From positions 3,410,001-3,474,000 of the forward strand of contig CANTUR010000066.1 in assembly GCA_947683625.1 (NCBI GenBank): a stretch of DNA of 64,000 nt. Direction: 5' to 3'. This document shows, piece by piece, positions 22,692 through 35,286 of the stretch; position 1 is the stretch's first letter, and each line of letters starts with the position of its first letter. The stretch comes from Mallotus nudiflorus. Lineage: Eukaryota; Streptophyta; Magnoliopsida; Malpighiales; Euphorbiaceae. The position numbers and the translations under genes were made by a program. The notes below the pieces were generated by a model, which made no database searches, was not told the DNA's origin, and worked only from the letters and a program-made list of their open reading frames with translations.

Positions 22692-24444
22692 TCAAAGGGG
22701 GCTAGATTTACAAATGAGTTCTGCTACAAATGCCTCAATGTTCCTTTCAGAACTTCCACCCTTATTTACTGCTTCTTTGGCAAGTATTTTCCATTTTGCA
22801 GAATTTTTTCTAATCTCATTCGCGGTCTCTCCTTCAATAACTTCACTTATACACAATCCAATTTCTTCTCTTGTAACAATTCCTTGTTCATTTACCTTTG
22901 CTCTAGTTCCAACATGCCACACATCAGCAATAAATTTTGCATTAGTTGTTTGATCTGCCCATTGTGGCATTGCCACCATTGGCACTCCCAAGCTTAAAGA
23001 CTCAAGTGTGGAGTTCCACCCACAATGAGTCATGAAGCACCCAGTAGACTTGTGAGCTAAAACTTTTAGTTGCGGACACCAATTCACTATTAGGACCTTG
23101 TCAGAAGTGTCTTCCACAAAGTTTCTGGAAAGTTTCTCCTCTTCAGAGTCTCTGACTACCCATAAGAAATAATGATTACTCATTTTTATGCAACATGCTA
23201 TCTCTTCCATTTGCTTTTCTTCCAGAGTTGTTATACTTCCAAAGGATATGTAAACTACCGAGCCGGCCTCCTTTGAGTCTAGCCACTCCATGCTGCTTTC
23301 TGTATTGGGCTTGAAGAAGTTGATGCCATAATCCTCATTATCCTCCATTGTCTTGTCGAAATATCTTGATGGAATAATTGGCCCTACTGATTTTATTGGG
23401 TATCGGCTTGCCATCAAGCTCAAGAGCTTATGAAATTTCATTAAAATTTATCAAAAGAATAAAAATCTCATTGCCAAAAAATACTAATTTAGAAATTAAA
23501 TGCTATGAGAAACCAATAATTGTTTTCACTAAAATCAAGAGACATCCTCACATCATATTAGGTATTAGAATATTTTTGCTCAGCGTTTTTTGTCTAACAG
23601 AGTGATTCTAAGAATTTAATTAAAATTCCAACACAGAACCCCACTAAAAAAACAAAACAAGAATTTAATAAACATGAAACATGCTATAATTAAAGAATTT
23701 CCAGTTTGGACCGGATTCGTTTGTATCACATTAATAATACGAGGTGTAATGACATTTGTTTGCAGAATTACGAAACAAAAATTGCTATTATATGCATACC
23801 TCGTACTCCATGCTGCTGAAAGTATTAAAAAACACCCAATTTGCTTCTGCAGCATTCAAAAATTGGCTAGCCATGAATTTCAAAGCATTTGGATACTTTT
23901 CCAAGTCGGAAATGAATGTAGGCAGATCATGGATTTCAAGTGGTGGCATCCCTTCTATCGTTACAGGGCCTTTCTGAACAGGGACATTCAGCTTCCCTTC
24001 ATGAACTAGGCAAAATATGCTATTAACAGCACAAGACTGCGTGAACAGTGGAGCTCCAGCAATTCCAAGCTCTCTAGCAATGTCTAGAACCCAATGCATT
24101 AGCGAATCATAGATGAGGCAACTTACTGGGTACCCGGATTTGGCATGTTTCGCTACGACTTCAGGTAATTGTCGCCTCATTCTAGCTTCCATGTTTTTGA
24201 AATAGCCATCATTTTCTTCTTCACAACAATCATCAGAAAAGAACTCCACATTAACTGGTCCATGGTGATCACCTGTTAACTCTTTGCTGGTGAAAGTAAG
24301 GACTGTCACTTTGAGTCCTTTAGAGGCTAGGCATGTAGAGAATTGAAACATTGGGTTTACATGTCCTTGAAACGGCAGAGGGAGTGCTATGACATGAGTT
24401 TCAACTACTGCTGCTTTCTTCTGCTCCCTCCTTATTTCTAACAT
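22692..24444 (-). CDS. UDP-glycosyltransferase, UGT74-like, two exons, apparently intact
   Basis: Exon 1 is 24444-23800 (215 codons, ending GAG then GTATGC). The intron is 23799-23427 (373 bp, ends AG). Exon 2 is 23426-22692 with a TGA stop. The predicted product is 459 residues, normal for plant family-1 UGTs. His28 in PFQGH and Asp113 in LIYDSLM fit the catalytic dyad. The PSPG donor-binding box spans residues 331-374, starts WCPQ and ends WADQ; the final Gln favours UDP-glucose. Sequence style (RYFDK, YGIN.FKP, KWLDSKE-like) and the single intron position fit the UGT74 group, whose members make glucose esters or thioglucosides in the cytosol. The acceptor cannot be read from sequence. Plant-style codons and intact splice sites suggest a working gene. 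Its 3' flank is a MITE beginning 26 bp after the stop. Confidence 0.92.
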
Positions 24445-25704
24445 TACACGTCCAGATGATTCTCTTTCTGATAATGTGTGCCTTTCTTGTTGCTTTACAC
24501 CCAGCTGTGGCTAAGATTTCTTTTTATGGATTAAATTATCTTAGAAGCTTATCTTATCTGTTAGAAAAATGTTGCATGTCGCACAGTTGATCGCAACTAA
24601 TATAATAATAGAAAATGTTACATCTGTTAAAAAGCACATATACGTAACACTAACATCATTTGTGTTTTTCCGTTTGTCGTGTTCCTGCCTACATCATTTT
24701 TTTAGTTCACCCAGTATCATTCTTTCAATTTTTTTTTCTTATCGACCAATATTATTTATTGAATGCATATACTTTTTTTTTTTTTAGAAAATTGAATGCA
24801 TATACTTGAAAATATTATATTTTTAGTTTTTAATAATATAAAATAACTAGTATATTTTATTAATTTTTCTTTTTCCTTGTTTTCAATTCAAGTTTTGCTT
24901 TTTAGATTTTTATTTAAATTTGTTTTTATTTATTTTTAGTTGTTGAGTTTTACAATTTAATCCTGATTTATTAATTTTGATAAATTAATATATATTTCTT
25001 ATTTTTATGTTTACAAACGATACATGTAAAATTAAATATTTAAGTCATGAAAATTCAAAATTAAAATTTTATTTATTTAACACTAAATTAGTATTATATA
25101 ATATCAACTTCATATTATATTTATTTAGAAATTAATATTCAATTTATATACTTAATACTATTACTAGTTAGATAAAAATAAAAGTAACTTTCAAATAAAA
25201 TTACGTAATTTTTCATTACATTTAATAATTTAACTTATTTTCAGCTAATAATAATCTAATTATTAAAACTTCTCTGCCTCTTCCAAACACAGAGAAACAA
25301 TTACGCTTTCTCTGATCTAAATATTAGATAATTTCAATTAGCACATAATTTAAATTATATGTAGATAATTTTAATTATACGGTCAATATTTTATTTTTAA
25401 TAAAATATTAAAATATTTAATGGATAGATATATTAACTTTTAAAGTAAATATTTAAATATAACAATAAACACTTATCAAATTTTTGACAAAACTCAACAA
25501 TTTGTTTGTTACTTTTATTATGAATATGTAGTTTAGTAAGACTATGCACTTTTTTTTTTTGTTGTTTCTCAACACCTATTATATTAGTTTTATCATGAAA
25601 CAAAATAATTTTATCTTGAAATTATGTAAATTTTATAAACATTTAATAACATAAATTTTATTTACAATTTTCATTGAACAAAAAAAAGATGAATTAACAT
25701 TTCT
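24445..25704. other. Intergenic sequence, 5' of the intact UGT
   Basis: This should contain the promoter of the UGT at 22692-24444, but no TATA box can be chosen with confidence. Beyond about 24600 the sequence is AT-rich, and I see no gene in it. Confidence 0.55.
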
Positions 25705-25905
25705 TTGGCCTTGTCCGTATACCCCTGCAAGAGCTAAAGAAATTCTCCACCCCCAACCACTTTCAATCTTTGCTGTCCCATAATTGATAAGATTTGCAGC
25801 CAATATGCCATTTGAAAACCAAAGAAAGAAACCAATTGGAGCATCTATATAACAGTCCCTCTTCCTGGTACTGCTTCCACAACATTCCACAACATACACT
25901 TACGC
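25705..25905 (-). pseudogene. Fragment of an STP-type hexose transporter gene
   Basis: On the minus strand one frame reads GILAANLINYGTAKIESGWG, followed by WRISLALAG. This is the conserved stretch of plant monosaccharide/proton symporters (MFS sugar transporters, STP/HEX type) near transmembrane helices 5 and 6. Similarity fades after about 25715, and the upstream part is frame-shifted. Only about 50 residues of a protein of about 500 are present, so it is a small relic on the same strand as the UGTs. Confidence 0.8.
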
Positions 25906-27364
25906 TCTTGAATGTTGATTTCACTATTTTCCCTTTAATATCCATTTTTTTTCTTGGCAAACAAAGAATGATTTCAAATTATCAAATTATCCTTTAAGCA
26001 TACTTACACGAACTTTTTATGCTGTTAGACTTACTAGAATTTTTTTATTCCCACGATACAACTTTACATATCGCGTCTAACAACATGTATTATCATCCAT
26101 ACTCTATTATTATATAGTACTATGCATCATGTATTTCACATGTAATATTTTATTATCATTGGACCATTTTATATAAAATAAATTTTAATTTTGAGTTAAA
26201 ATAATTTTACATGATTACTAATTATTGGAATGTACAATTTTTAAAATTTAAAAATGGAAAATTAAAAGTATTAAAATATATATTTTATTATATTCATATA
26301 ATAAATATCATTTTTAATTCAGTTGAGTAAATTTTCTCTTTTAAAAACTATATTTTATTTTTTTCATCTTTTAATTTTAACTGTAATAAATTACTATATA
26401 CAAATAATTTTTTTTTGATTTTTTCCATAAAATTTTTAAAAATAATTAAAGTAATAGTTATCTAATAACAATCCAATATTATATATTAATATGGTTATAA
26501 TTTATTATAATTTTAATAAATGGTCTATTTTAATAATTTATACATTCACTTTTCTTTATATGTTTAATGTTTATATTATTTTAAAAAATAAAAAATTATT
26601 TTAATTCTAATATGTATTAGTAATTTTTATGAAAAATATTAAAACTATTCTCTTAAAAAAATTAATCTTTTAATTTTTAATATCTATTTGTGTCAATTTA
26701 TCTTCATTAAACAATACCACTTTCTTTGAGCAATTATACTTGATATTTTTCAACATTTTTTATTGTTAATATTATTTTTTTTACTCTAAAAATTCTATCC
26801 ACTTTTTTTTTTTAAAAAAATTAGTTAATAATTAAATAATTAATATTAGTTAATTTAATTTTAATTTTTATTAAAATTTAATATAATATTTGAAAATCAT
26901 ATTTCTATTTATGTATATAACAAAATTTCATAGAACTGATTTCTAAAAAGTCTATGGCCACAATTAATTATTACATAAAAGAAAAATTAGTAAATTTGAA
27001 GTTAGTTATAAGCGTAATATTATTTATATAACTACTCAATATTATAAATTTAATAGACTTGTAATTCATTATAATTTTAATAAAATTTTCACTTTAACAA
27101 CTTATCATTTTTTCAATATTTCTTAACAATAATATATTTTTTTGGCTTTAAAAACTATTCTATACAATCATACAACACTCTTTTAACATTTTTATTTATA
27201 TAATAAAATTTCATATAGTTATAATATAATAATTTATTACATTCTTAAATGCAAAATTATTTCAACATTTTTTATGCCAATATCTTTCAACTAAATTAGA
27301 AATATATGTTAATTAATTTAATTTTTATTATAAACAAAAATTAAAGTTAACCTACTTAAAATAA
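25906..27364. other. Very AT-rich intergenic sequence
   Basis: No coding signal was seen. Short motifs such as TAGTTAATTTAATTTT recur, and similar AT-rich words occur in the 37.7-41.0 kb repeats. I recognise no element ends. Confidence 0.5.
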
Positions 27365-29614
27365 GGAACTTTCTAGCCCTCTTATCGATAATGTGCTTGT
27401 AAGTGCTTTGCATCCTTGATGGGAGTTCCAAGATACTTCCCCATATTTTCTAATGTAGAAAATTGGAAAATATCTTAAACTTCCTTTATGATCTGTTTAT
27501 CTGTGTTCTTATAGAAGAATAACGAAGATTTATCTTTATTCACCAAGTGTCCCAAGATTCACAAAAATTGTCCAAAACTCTTTGTAAGGTTCTAGCATTC
27601 TCCTTGGTGGCTTTAGTGAAAAGGAGCAAATCCTCAGCAAAAAAGAGATGACTAATAGAAGGGCTTTGTCTAGTGATCTTGAATGGCTCCTAATTTCTAT
27701 TCTTGACTTCAATATCCATGGAATGAGTAAGTCTCGCCATGCATAGCACAAATAAGAAGGAGATATAGAGTCTCCTTGCCTAATGCCTCTAGAGTGAGCA
27801 AAATTAGAGAGATGACCATTCCAAAAAACCTGTATAGAAGAAGTAGTTAAACATTTCATAATAAGGTTAATGCAGTAATGGGGGATGCCAATATCAAAGA
27901 GGTTGTCAATAATAAAATTCCAGCTAAGTCTATCATAAGCCTTAGCTAGATTAATTTCAGCAACAATGTAACCTATCTTCCCTTTCTTTGATTCCATCAA
28001 AGGAATGATTTCCTGTTCAATGATCACATTTTCTATGATGTGACAGCCTTTGATAAAGCTAGCTTAAAGAGGATTCCCTAACTTATGCATTAGAGACTTT
28101 AAACGATTAGCAAGGACCTTCGTAAGCAACTTATAAGTCATATTACATAAACTAATTGGGCAAAAGTTGCTCTAAGATTCAGGTTGGCTTGTTTTTGGGA
28201 TTAACACAATATTAGTCTGGTTCATAGTTGAGTCTAAAATGCCATTTTCGAAGAAGTTCTTGACCATATTGAGAAGAGAATCTCCCATAAATTCAAGTTC
28301 TTTTTGATAGAAGAAAGCTTAGAATCCATTACTCCCGGGCGCTTTGGAAGGGTTCGTATTGAATAAATCAGTTTGAATCTCTTCCTTACTGACTTTTGCT
28401 ATAAGAGAAAGGTAGTCCTCTTCCTCAAGCCTAGGAAAGTAACTCTTAGTTAAATGGATAGGTCTGTAATGGTTATATTTGGTGTAGAGCTTCTTGAAGA
28501 ACTGTATGGCATCTTGCTTTAAAATGTTATGTTCATCACCATTCACCTGAAGTTAGCTTAAGAACAAGGTTTTGATGATTGTAATTCTAATATTTAAATT
28601 TGTCATGGAAATAGCTTGTGTTTTGATCCCCTAGATTAATCCAATCATTTGAGGATTTTTTCCTCTAATAGATCTCTTCCTGAAAAAGAATTCTATTAAA
28701 TTCCTCCACAAATTTGGATTCAAGCCGTCTGAGATTATCTGAATCTTTCTCCTCTCTTATTGCTTGGGTACCCTCTATGTGTGCAAGAACTCTTTTTTTT
28801 TTTTTTTGTTAAAGATGTTACTAAAAACTCTCATGTTCTAATCACCAAGATCCTCTTTGAATAAGGCCAAGTTATCTTGAACTGAAATATCTTGCCTCCA
28901 ATAATAAAATATCCATTGCTTCCATTCCAGGTGGGTAACCTAAGGAACTAGAAAGCGAAATTGGTTTTTAAAAAAGTCTACACTTTTCTTATTAAGACTT
29001 AAAATAAGAGCAGATGGTTGGAGTTCACTTTCATAAGGTGCTTAACAAACGAACTTGTATAAACCTCATCCCATAACTCATTGCATAAAAAAAGGGTCCA
29101 GACATTCTTGAACTATGCCTAACCCTCAGGTGAATCTCAAAACTATGTAGCCCATATCACAAAATTTATAATTCTCCACTAATGATTTGAATTTGTTATA
29201 ACCCCCCATCCTTTTAGAAGAGCCACCAGATTTCTCTGAAGGATTTAACACAACATTGAAATTACCACCAATTATCCATGGCATCTAAACTATTTTAGCA
29301 GTTGTTGAAAGAATATTTCGTAGGAGATTTTTAAGCGTTCTGTTTGGACTTGCATACACCGCTGTGAAGAGGAAATCCTTGTCACTTATACCTGTGACCT
29401 GCATATGGACATATTGTTTGTTATTTACTAAAATTTGTGTATCAGTTTTATTATTCTATAAAACCCAAATACCACCGGAAAAACCCATGTCCTCCACTTG
29501 AAAAAGTTATTATATTTTGTTGAAAGAATCATGTTATTAGCTTTTATTCCATTTATCCTTAGTTCTAGAAGAGCAACAATTTTTGGATTATACATATTAA
29601 TATATGAAAGCAAA
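27365..29614 (-). pseudogene. LINE (L1-type) ORF2: endonuclease part and reverse transcriptase
   Basis: Reading the minus strand, the endonuclease part begins YINMYNPKIVALLELRING (29500-29613) and continues in shifting frames to about 28800. The RT includes EEDYLSLIAKVSKEEIQ and SKAPGSNGF (28319-28546), then EINLAKAYDRLSWNFI and GIRQGDSISP (27760-27980). After a frameshift near 27760, the catalytic box reads FAED at 27630-27641 instead of FADD. Similarity ends near 27365 (STLENMGKYLGTP). The 3' third, including any RNase H and poly-A tail, is therefore missing. Such enzymes copy LINE RNA into nicked chromosomal DNA. Many stops make it inactive. A solo LTR splits it at 29615. Confidence 0.88.
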
Positions 29615-32174
29615 TGTCACAATCCAAACTCGAAGGTACGTGACTGACACTAGAGAATCAGAAATGTAAAATGCATCCGAAATCTATAGTAAGCTTTAAA
29701 AATTTTTCACGAATTAAAAACAATTAACATAATAATAATATCAAAATAAGTCCCTCAATATTAAATACAGAAGACAATATTCCAAATACATTAGTATCAC
29801 AATTTTAAAACAATCCACAATATAAATGACACAAGTTCATACTCCACTACTGTGGTATTTAGAGTACGATTATACAATATAAAAATCAATTAAACATATA
29901 GAAAGTAGCCAGTGAAGAAGGAACCTGGTCAGACGATGACTACTGGTAGATTGATTGTAAAGTCTTGAAAAATAATTTGAGCAGAATCAGATCTCGCTGA
30001 GTGAATCAATTTTATGAAAATGCATATTGGTTTGAAAACATTTATGAAATCCCTTTTTAAAGATAAAATAAAATAAAATCAATATAAATATAAACACTAA
30101 AATCCTTTACTTTTCTTAAAATATAAAATACCTTTCAAAATCACAATTCACTTTATTATAAAAATTTAACACGAAATCAAATAAATATCAGTTTAGGAGG
30201 AAAATCTAGTAGAACACCTAAACCATCAAATTCTAATAGTCTTTCGGCTCATTTTGTCCAAATGATTGCCGTCCTAAGAGCAAGCTCTCGTAGTCTAATC
30301 ACTTAACTCAACATTGATGTCCAGAGAGCAAACTCAACCGAGTTACATTCTATTTCCGGCTTGAGAGTGCAAGTCTCCACCGAGCTCAATCACAACATTG
30401 CTCGAGAGCACAAATCTCCACCGAGCTTATTTATATACATAATACATGATCATACATGTGCGTATGCGGTCCTAGTGATACCTACTAGATAGCATGTCCT
30501 ACCATTTTCTTCAAATCATTTTAATCATAATTAAAGAAATAAAATAAATAAATAATTAAAGCGAGATAAAATAAATTCCATAAAACATACTCTCAAATAC
30601 AAATTATGATTATAAATAGAGTAATCATGCATATGACAATATAAATCATGCATGTGGCAATATAAGTGAATTCATAAATAAATTCTTATAATCAATTCAT
30701 TATCATTTTAATCATATGAAAATATAATTTAAAATTCCACAACAAACACTCCATAAAATTAACTCATAGATCAAACGTACTGGGCGACGCATTCTTTGTT
30801 GTCCAAATGTTACAGCTTTAGTCCTGGAGTCCTATAAAATATATAATATTTTATTTAAAATATGCTTATTTGAATAAATAAATAAATCCGTAAAAATGCT
30901 CAAAATTTATTAAAAACATGGAAGGATGAGATTGACTTGATCTAAGATAAAATGCTATATGGACTCGAAATTTAACAGATACCAATGTCACATTTTACAA
31001 GAAATTTACTAAAATTTCGACAGAGTCTCCTCTATAAAACGGACATTTCTCTATCGAAGTAAACTGTTCTTGTATGAAAACAATACTTCTTATAGTCTTA
31101 CAGCTCAACAACTCAAGTTAGCCCTCACATTGCACTTTATGTCCAACCGAGATCCACAATTCACATACATATATAAATAAAATATAAGTTATCTTAAATC
31201 ATTAATAATTCATAAAAGCTCGAGATCCACAATTCACAATACATATATAAATAAAATATAAGTTATCTCAAATCATTAATAATTCATAAAAGCTTAGTTA
31301 ACTAATGCAAATTAATTTATTTATATATAAGGGAAATTATTTCCAAATAAATAATAAAAATAGTTAATCTCATAAAACCCCCCTTTAAACCTCTTTTGAT
31401 AAAATCACCATTAATTACACATAAACTATTTAAATAATCAGAATATATCATAAAAATCATAAATAACTCATTTAAAGCTTAAAAAAAATAAATAAATTTA
31501 TTATTTGCTTATTTTTCAAAAATTACTACTAATTAACTAAAATTTAGAATTTAATTATACAAATATTTTTATATTGTTATTATTCAAAAATCTGTCTAAA
31601 ACAGAATAAATACTAATAAATTTAATTAAACTTAAATAATTACTAATTTCTAACAAATTTTCCAAGAATACATATTTATACATAAACTTTAAAAATTCAT
31701 ATCTTAAGTTCTAAAACTAATCTCAAAAAACTTCTTTCTCAAAGATTACTCCTTATAATATATAGAATTTAATAAAAATATGATCACATTCCGGGTCCCG
31801 AACAGTAATCGAGACCTGGAATATACATTAAATGAAAGCTCTCAACCTCAATTTAAATAATTTAAACTCAATTTGACATGAATTAACTGAATGCAAGCTC
31901 AATTTCACAAATTAAAATAAAAAACCTAAAATAGAAGGATTTACTAGAGTTGGAAATCAAAATGGATTGAAAGCTTTAGAAGTCCACAGAATGGAGATTC
32001 AAATGAGACTATTGGGCAAGCCAAGGGGAGGCGGGAGACACACACACACATATATATATAATCCTAAATTTTAATAAAATTTTATTAACACACATGTTAA
32101 TACTAATTAAATAAAATTATAATTCAACTTAATAATCTACATTTAATATTAATAGTTAAATTCAAAATTTTACA
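29615..32174 (-). mobile_element. Solo LTR of a gypsy element (2560 bp) inside the LINE
   Basis: The block reads TGTCACAATCC at its left end and ATTTTACA at its right end, giving TG...CA termini on the minus strand. It is flanked by GCAAA (29610-29614) and GCAAG (32175-32179), a 5-bp target duplication with one mismatch. LINE endonuclease sequence resumes on both sides. Blocks resemble LTR A/B: CTATAAAACGGACATTTCTC near 31033, the CCGAGCTC-type modules near 30300-30425, and the CTCGCTGAGTGAAT end module near 29994. No internal region is present, so it arose by LTR-LTR recombination of a related element. Confidence 0.9.
31148..31293. repeat. Two-copy 73-bp tandem duplication in the solo LTR
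   Basis: Units start CGAGATCCACAATTCACA at 31148 and 31221 and end CATAAAAGCT. They differ at only a few positions, so the duplication is young relative to the LTR. Confidence 0.85.
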
Positions 32175-33990
32175 GCAAGGTTTTCTTGAATTCCAAACTT
32201 CCTGCACCTTAAAAATTCTAGATGATAATATTATTCATAATTAACATAATAATAATGAGAAGCAAAAGAATAGAAAAGCTTATCAAACATCCACACTGGT
32301 GTCTGGATTGGCGTCTTCATCAGGATCCATATTGCTCACCAATTGAGTTTCACTGAGCAAGTCATCAATGTCAATATTGTTGACTCCTTTCCTGCCTTTT
32401 TCAGTGAAGATTTTTTCATCTTCGTATTCCCTCTTAAATGAAAAATCGATTTAAGATCGATTCCTTTGTCAGTATACGTAATTAATTTGTTTTTCCTCCC
32501 CTTTTTTTAAATTTTTAGTTTCAGTGCAAGAAGGAACACAAGAAACAACTGAAGGATTCATAGGGTTGAGGGATGTTTCAGCAACGATGGTTCTGAAGGA
32601 GGTAATTCCACTTGGTCTGTGGGCTCCTGAGTGAGATTTTCCAACTCGACAGTCTGAATATCCTGTATGGGCGTAAGTCTTCCCTCATGAGTTGAAGAAT
32701 ATATTTTATTGGTCTTTGTTTATAATCAGATTTTAAGAGCCCATAGTTTTCATCTGAATTGGATTTTGGGTTTAACTCTTGGCCCATAGCTCCTTTACCC
32801 TTCCTCTCACTTCTCTTAGAGTAATATTTATTATTTTTAGGAGCCAATTTGTCTATGTGTGATCTCTGTAAATCCTGGCTATTCCCTCCATCAGCGTCAT
32901 TACTCATATTAGACAGAATGAAGAAACATTGACCCTTATTTTTTGTTGATTGGCCTGATTTCCCTAATTTTTACTCCTTCTGATTTGTTGCCTCATTTGT
33001 CATTCGCCGGTGTCTAGTCGAAGCATGCATCCAAGTCCCTAGTCCATTGTCGTCATAGGAATCTTCCTGAGGAGCCTGTTACATATCTCAATCATGTTCT
33101 TGCGAGGCGGATTGTTGTTGGACATTGTTCTCATCATCTTTCGCTGGCTCCTCCTTACGCCGGAATGGACATGGCTCCACAGCAAATAATAGGAAGACTT
33201 TCATATTCTATATCTTGTTTTATCCCATAAATTTTGATATATGACGCAAGTGGTTTCCTCAGGTCCAATTCAACTACTATTCTTGCGAACTGACCTCTTA
33301 ATCCCTCTTTAATTGGTATTGTAATAAATTTTCAGAGGTCTTCCAATAAAACTAGCAATGGATCGAAGGACGCTGTTGTGGTAGTATTGTAAAGGAAGTC
33401 CCTGTAACCTTATCCGTGCTGCCACCGCTGATAGTTCATTATCATCTATATTAAACGATGGATTCTAGGGCTGGACTACCAAGTAGTGACCGAAAATTGT
33501 CCAGGGACCATTCAACAGAGCATAAGAATAATCTTCCTCATCTTTGAATTTTACCATAAAGTAGTCATTGTCCAAGTCAACCACTCTGTAGCCACCACTA
33601 GGATTCCACATGTTCTCAAGCTTTGAACACAGAATCTTGTATCCTATCCCCTTCCCAAGAGTTTCACTATGATAGAATTCTTTAGGGATTTCGCCAGGAG
33701 GCAGCAGATTCGATCTGAAAAATTCAATTACCGAAACACCATTTTCTCTTCTCTTCCTAACGTCATCCTCCAGGATTTTAAATTCATCAACTTCTTCCAT
33801 ATTCATATCTCCATGATTCCCTTTCGACGTCAACAGTTTGTCCTTAAAAGATATTCCTTCTTCTACTGTTTTAACCCCCATTTCAATCACGCCTTCTCTA
33901 ATCTTTATCTTCTTGGTTGTTTTGTCTTTTTCCTCTAATTGTGGAGGTGGAGGATCCTTCAGTTGGATTAAAGGTCTCTAAGGAACTAGA
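32175..33990 (-). pseudogene. LINE (L1-type) ORF1 (DUF4283-like) and start of ORF2
   Basis: The minus-strand frame at 33465-33890 contains IGYKILCSKLENMWNPSGGY, then VVDLDNDYFMVKFKDEEDYS and ALLNGPWTIFGHYLVVQP. This is the DUF4283 nucleic-acid-binding region that opens ORF1 of plant L1 LINEs. In the next frames it continues with SFIGRPLKI, a ...ARIVVELDLRKPL... block, and a Lys/Arg/Ser-rich C-terminal part (32578-32907). The first residues of the endonuclease lie at 32180-32235 and continue at 29614 across the solo LTR. ORF1 proteins bind the LINE RNA. Stops at 33465 and later show decay. The open frame may extend upstream of 33890 without an obvious ATG. Confidence 0.85.
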
Positions 33991-35286
33991 GTTTTCAGTG
34001 TTTGCAGTTGGGAGCATTAAGAGCTTTTTCAAAAACTTGGAGCGGCAATTGAAAATGTGTGTGTGTATATATATATATATAGCAATAAGTCTTTAGCATA
34101 CCTACAGTAATTCTCTCATCTTCAACCAGCTCAATTTTTATCCTCATCACATTCACAAGGTGTAATTCCTAGCAAAGAGTAATTCAAGTGGTGCAAAATA
34201 GATTTTAAGATAGTGAAGTTCAATTCTCTGTGTTTCTTGTAGTAAAAAATTAAATCACTTATATTAGTGATGAAAAATAAATTCACAAAGTGTAAACTAA
34301 TATATTTTTGTGTAATGTCAATCTAATTGAATTATTAATATTTTCAAACAATTATGAAAAAAATTATTCACATGTCGATTCTAATTAAATTAAATCAAGT
34401 AATAATATTAACAAAAATAAAGTTCTATTAAAATATAAAATTACTTTATAGAAATATAAAATTTAGTAATCCTTTTGTAATAGAAGTAAAATTTAGTAAC
34501 CACAAAAATAATAATGTGGCATTAAATATATCTTGACTTACATTTTTTCAAAATATATCTTGACGTACATTTTTTCAAAAAAAGAAAAAACATGATGTAT
34601 ATTTTTAAATATAAAAAAAAAATTCAATTAAATTATACAATTTGGTGGCTATTCAAGTAATTTATCGAAAATACGTCATATTTCTAATTGTTAAATACAA
34701 TACTAGTGTAATTAAATTTTTTTCCCAAATAATATAAGGGTGGCTCGTCGAGACTTACCTATATTTAGGGTTAAGATATTTTTGCCTTCTCGTTATATTT
34801 ATTTTCATTTTATTTGTTAAATCTTTAGGTGTGTGTATTAGGAGAACTTGTGTGCACCTTTATATAATTAAATAAGAAAACATACACATAAGAGTTATTA
34901 TTATTATTATTATTCAAACTAGCCACATCAATGAACAAATAAGGATAAAGTTTTTTGAAAATTATAAGTTTTGCTCCATTTGCTTAATTATTTAGAAAAA
35001 GTTATATAGCAATTTAAGAGCACCCATTTTAATTGCGCAACTAATTAAAATAATAAATTTTAAAAATATAAAAGAAAATGGGTAAATCTGTTCACAATAA
35101 TTTAAGAATTAAATTTTATAATTAATTTTTTATATTTTATTTTTTATAGGTTTTAAATTGGAATGAAAATATTTTAGTAAAATATTGCTATCATTAACAC
35201 AATATACATATCCCTCCTAGCGACATGCAATACAACTTTATTAATATTTTGTTTTAGGACTTGCATTTCGATGTAAGAAAAGACTT
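33991..35286. other. LINE 5' flank and AT-rich intergenic sequence
   Basis: This stretch contains a GT/AT microsatellite near 34057-34080 and an ATT microsatellite near 34898-34915. No gene is seen. It lies downstream of the third UGT and should contain its 3' flank. Confidence 0.55.

Noticed and set aside
23378..24009. Plus-strand open frames across the UGT intron and exon 1
   Set aside because: They are antisense shadows of the clear minus-strand UGT.
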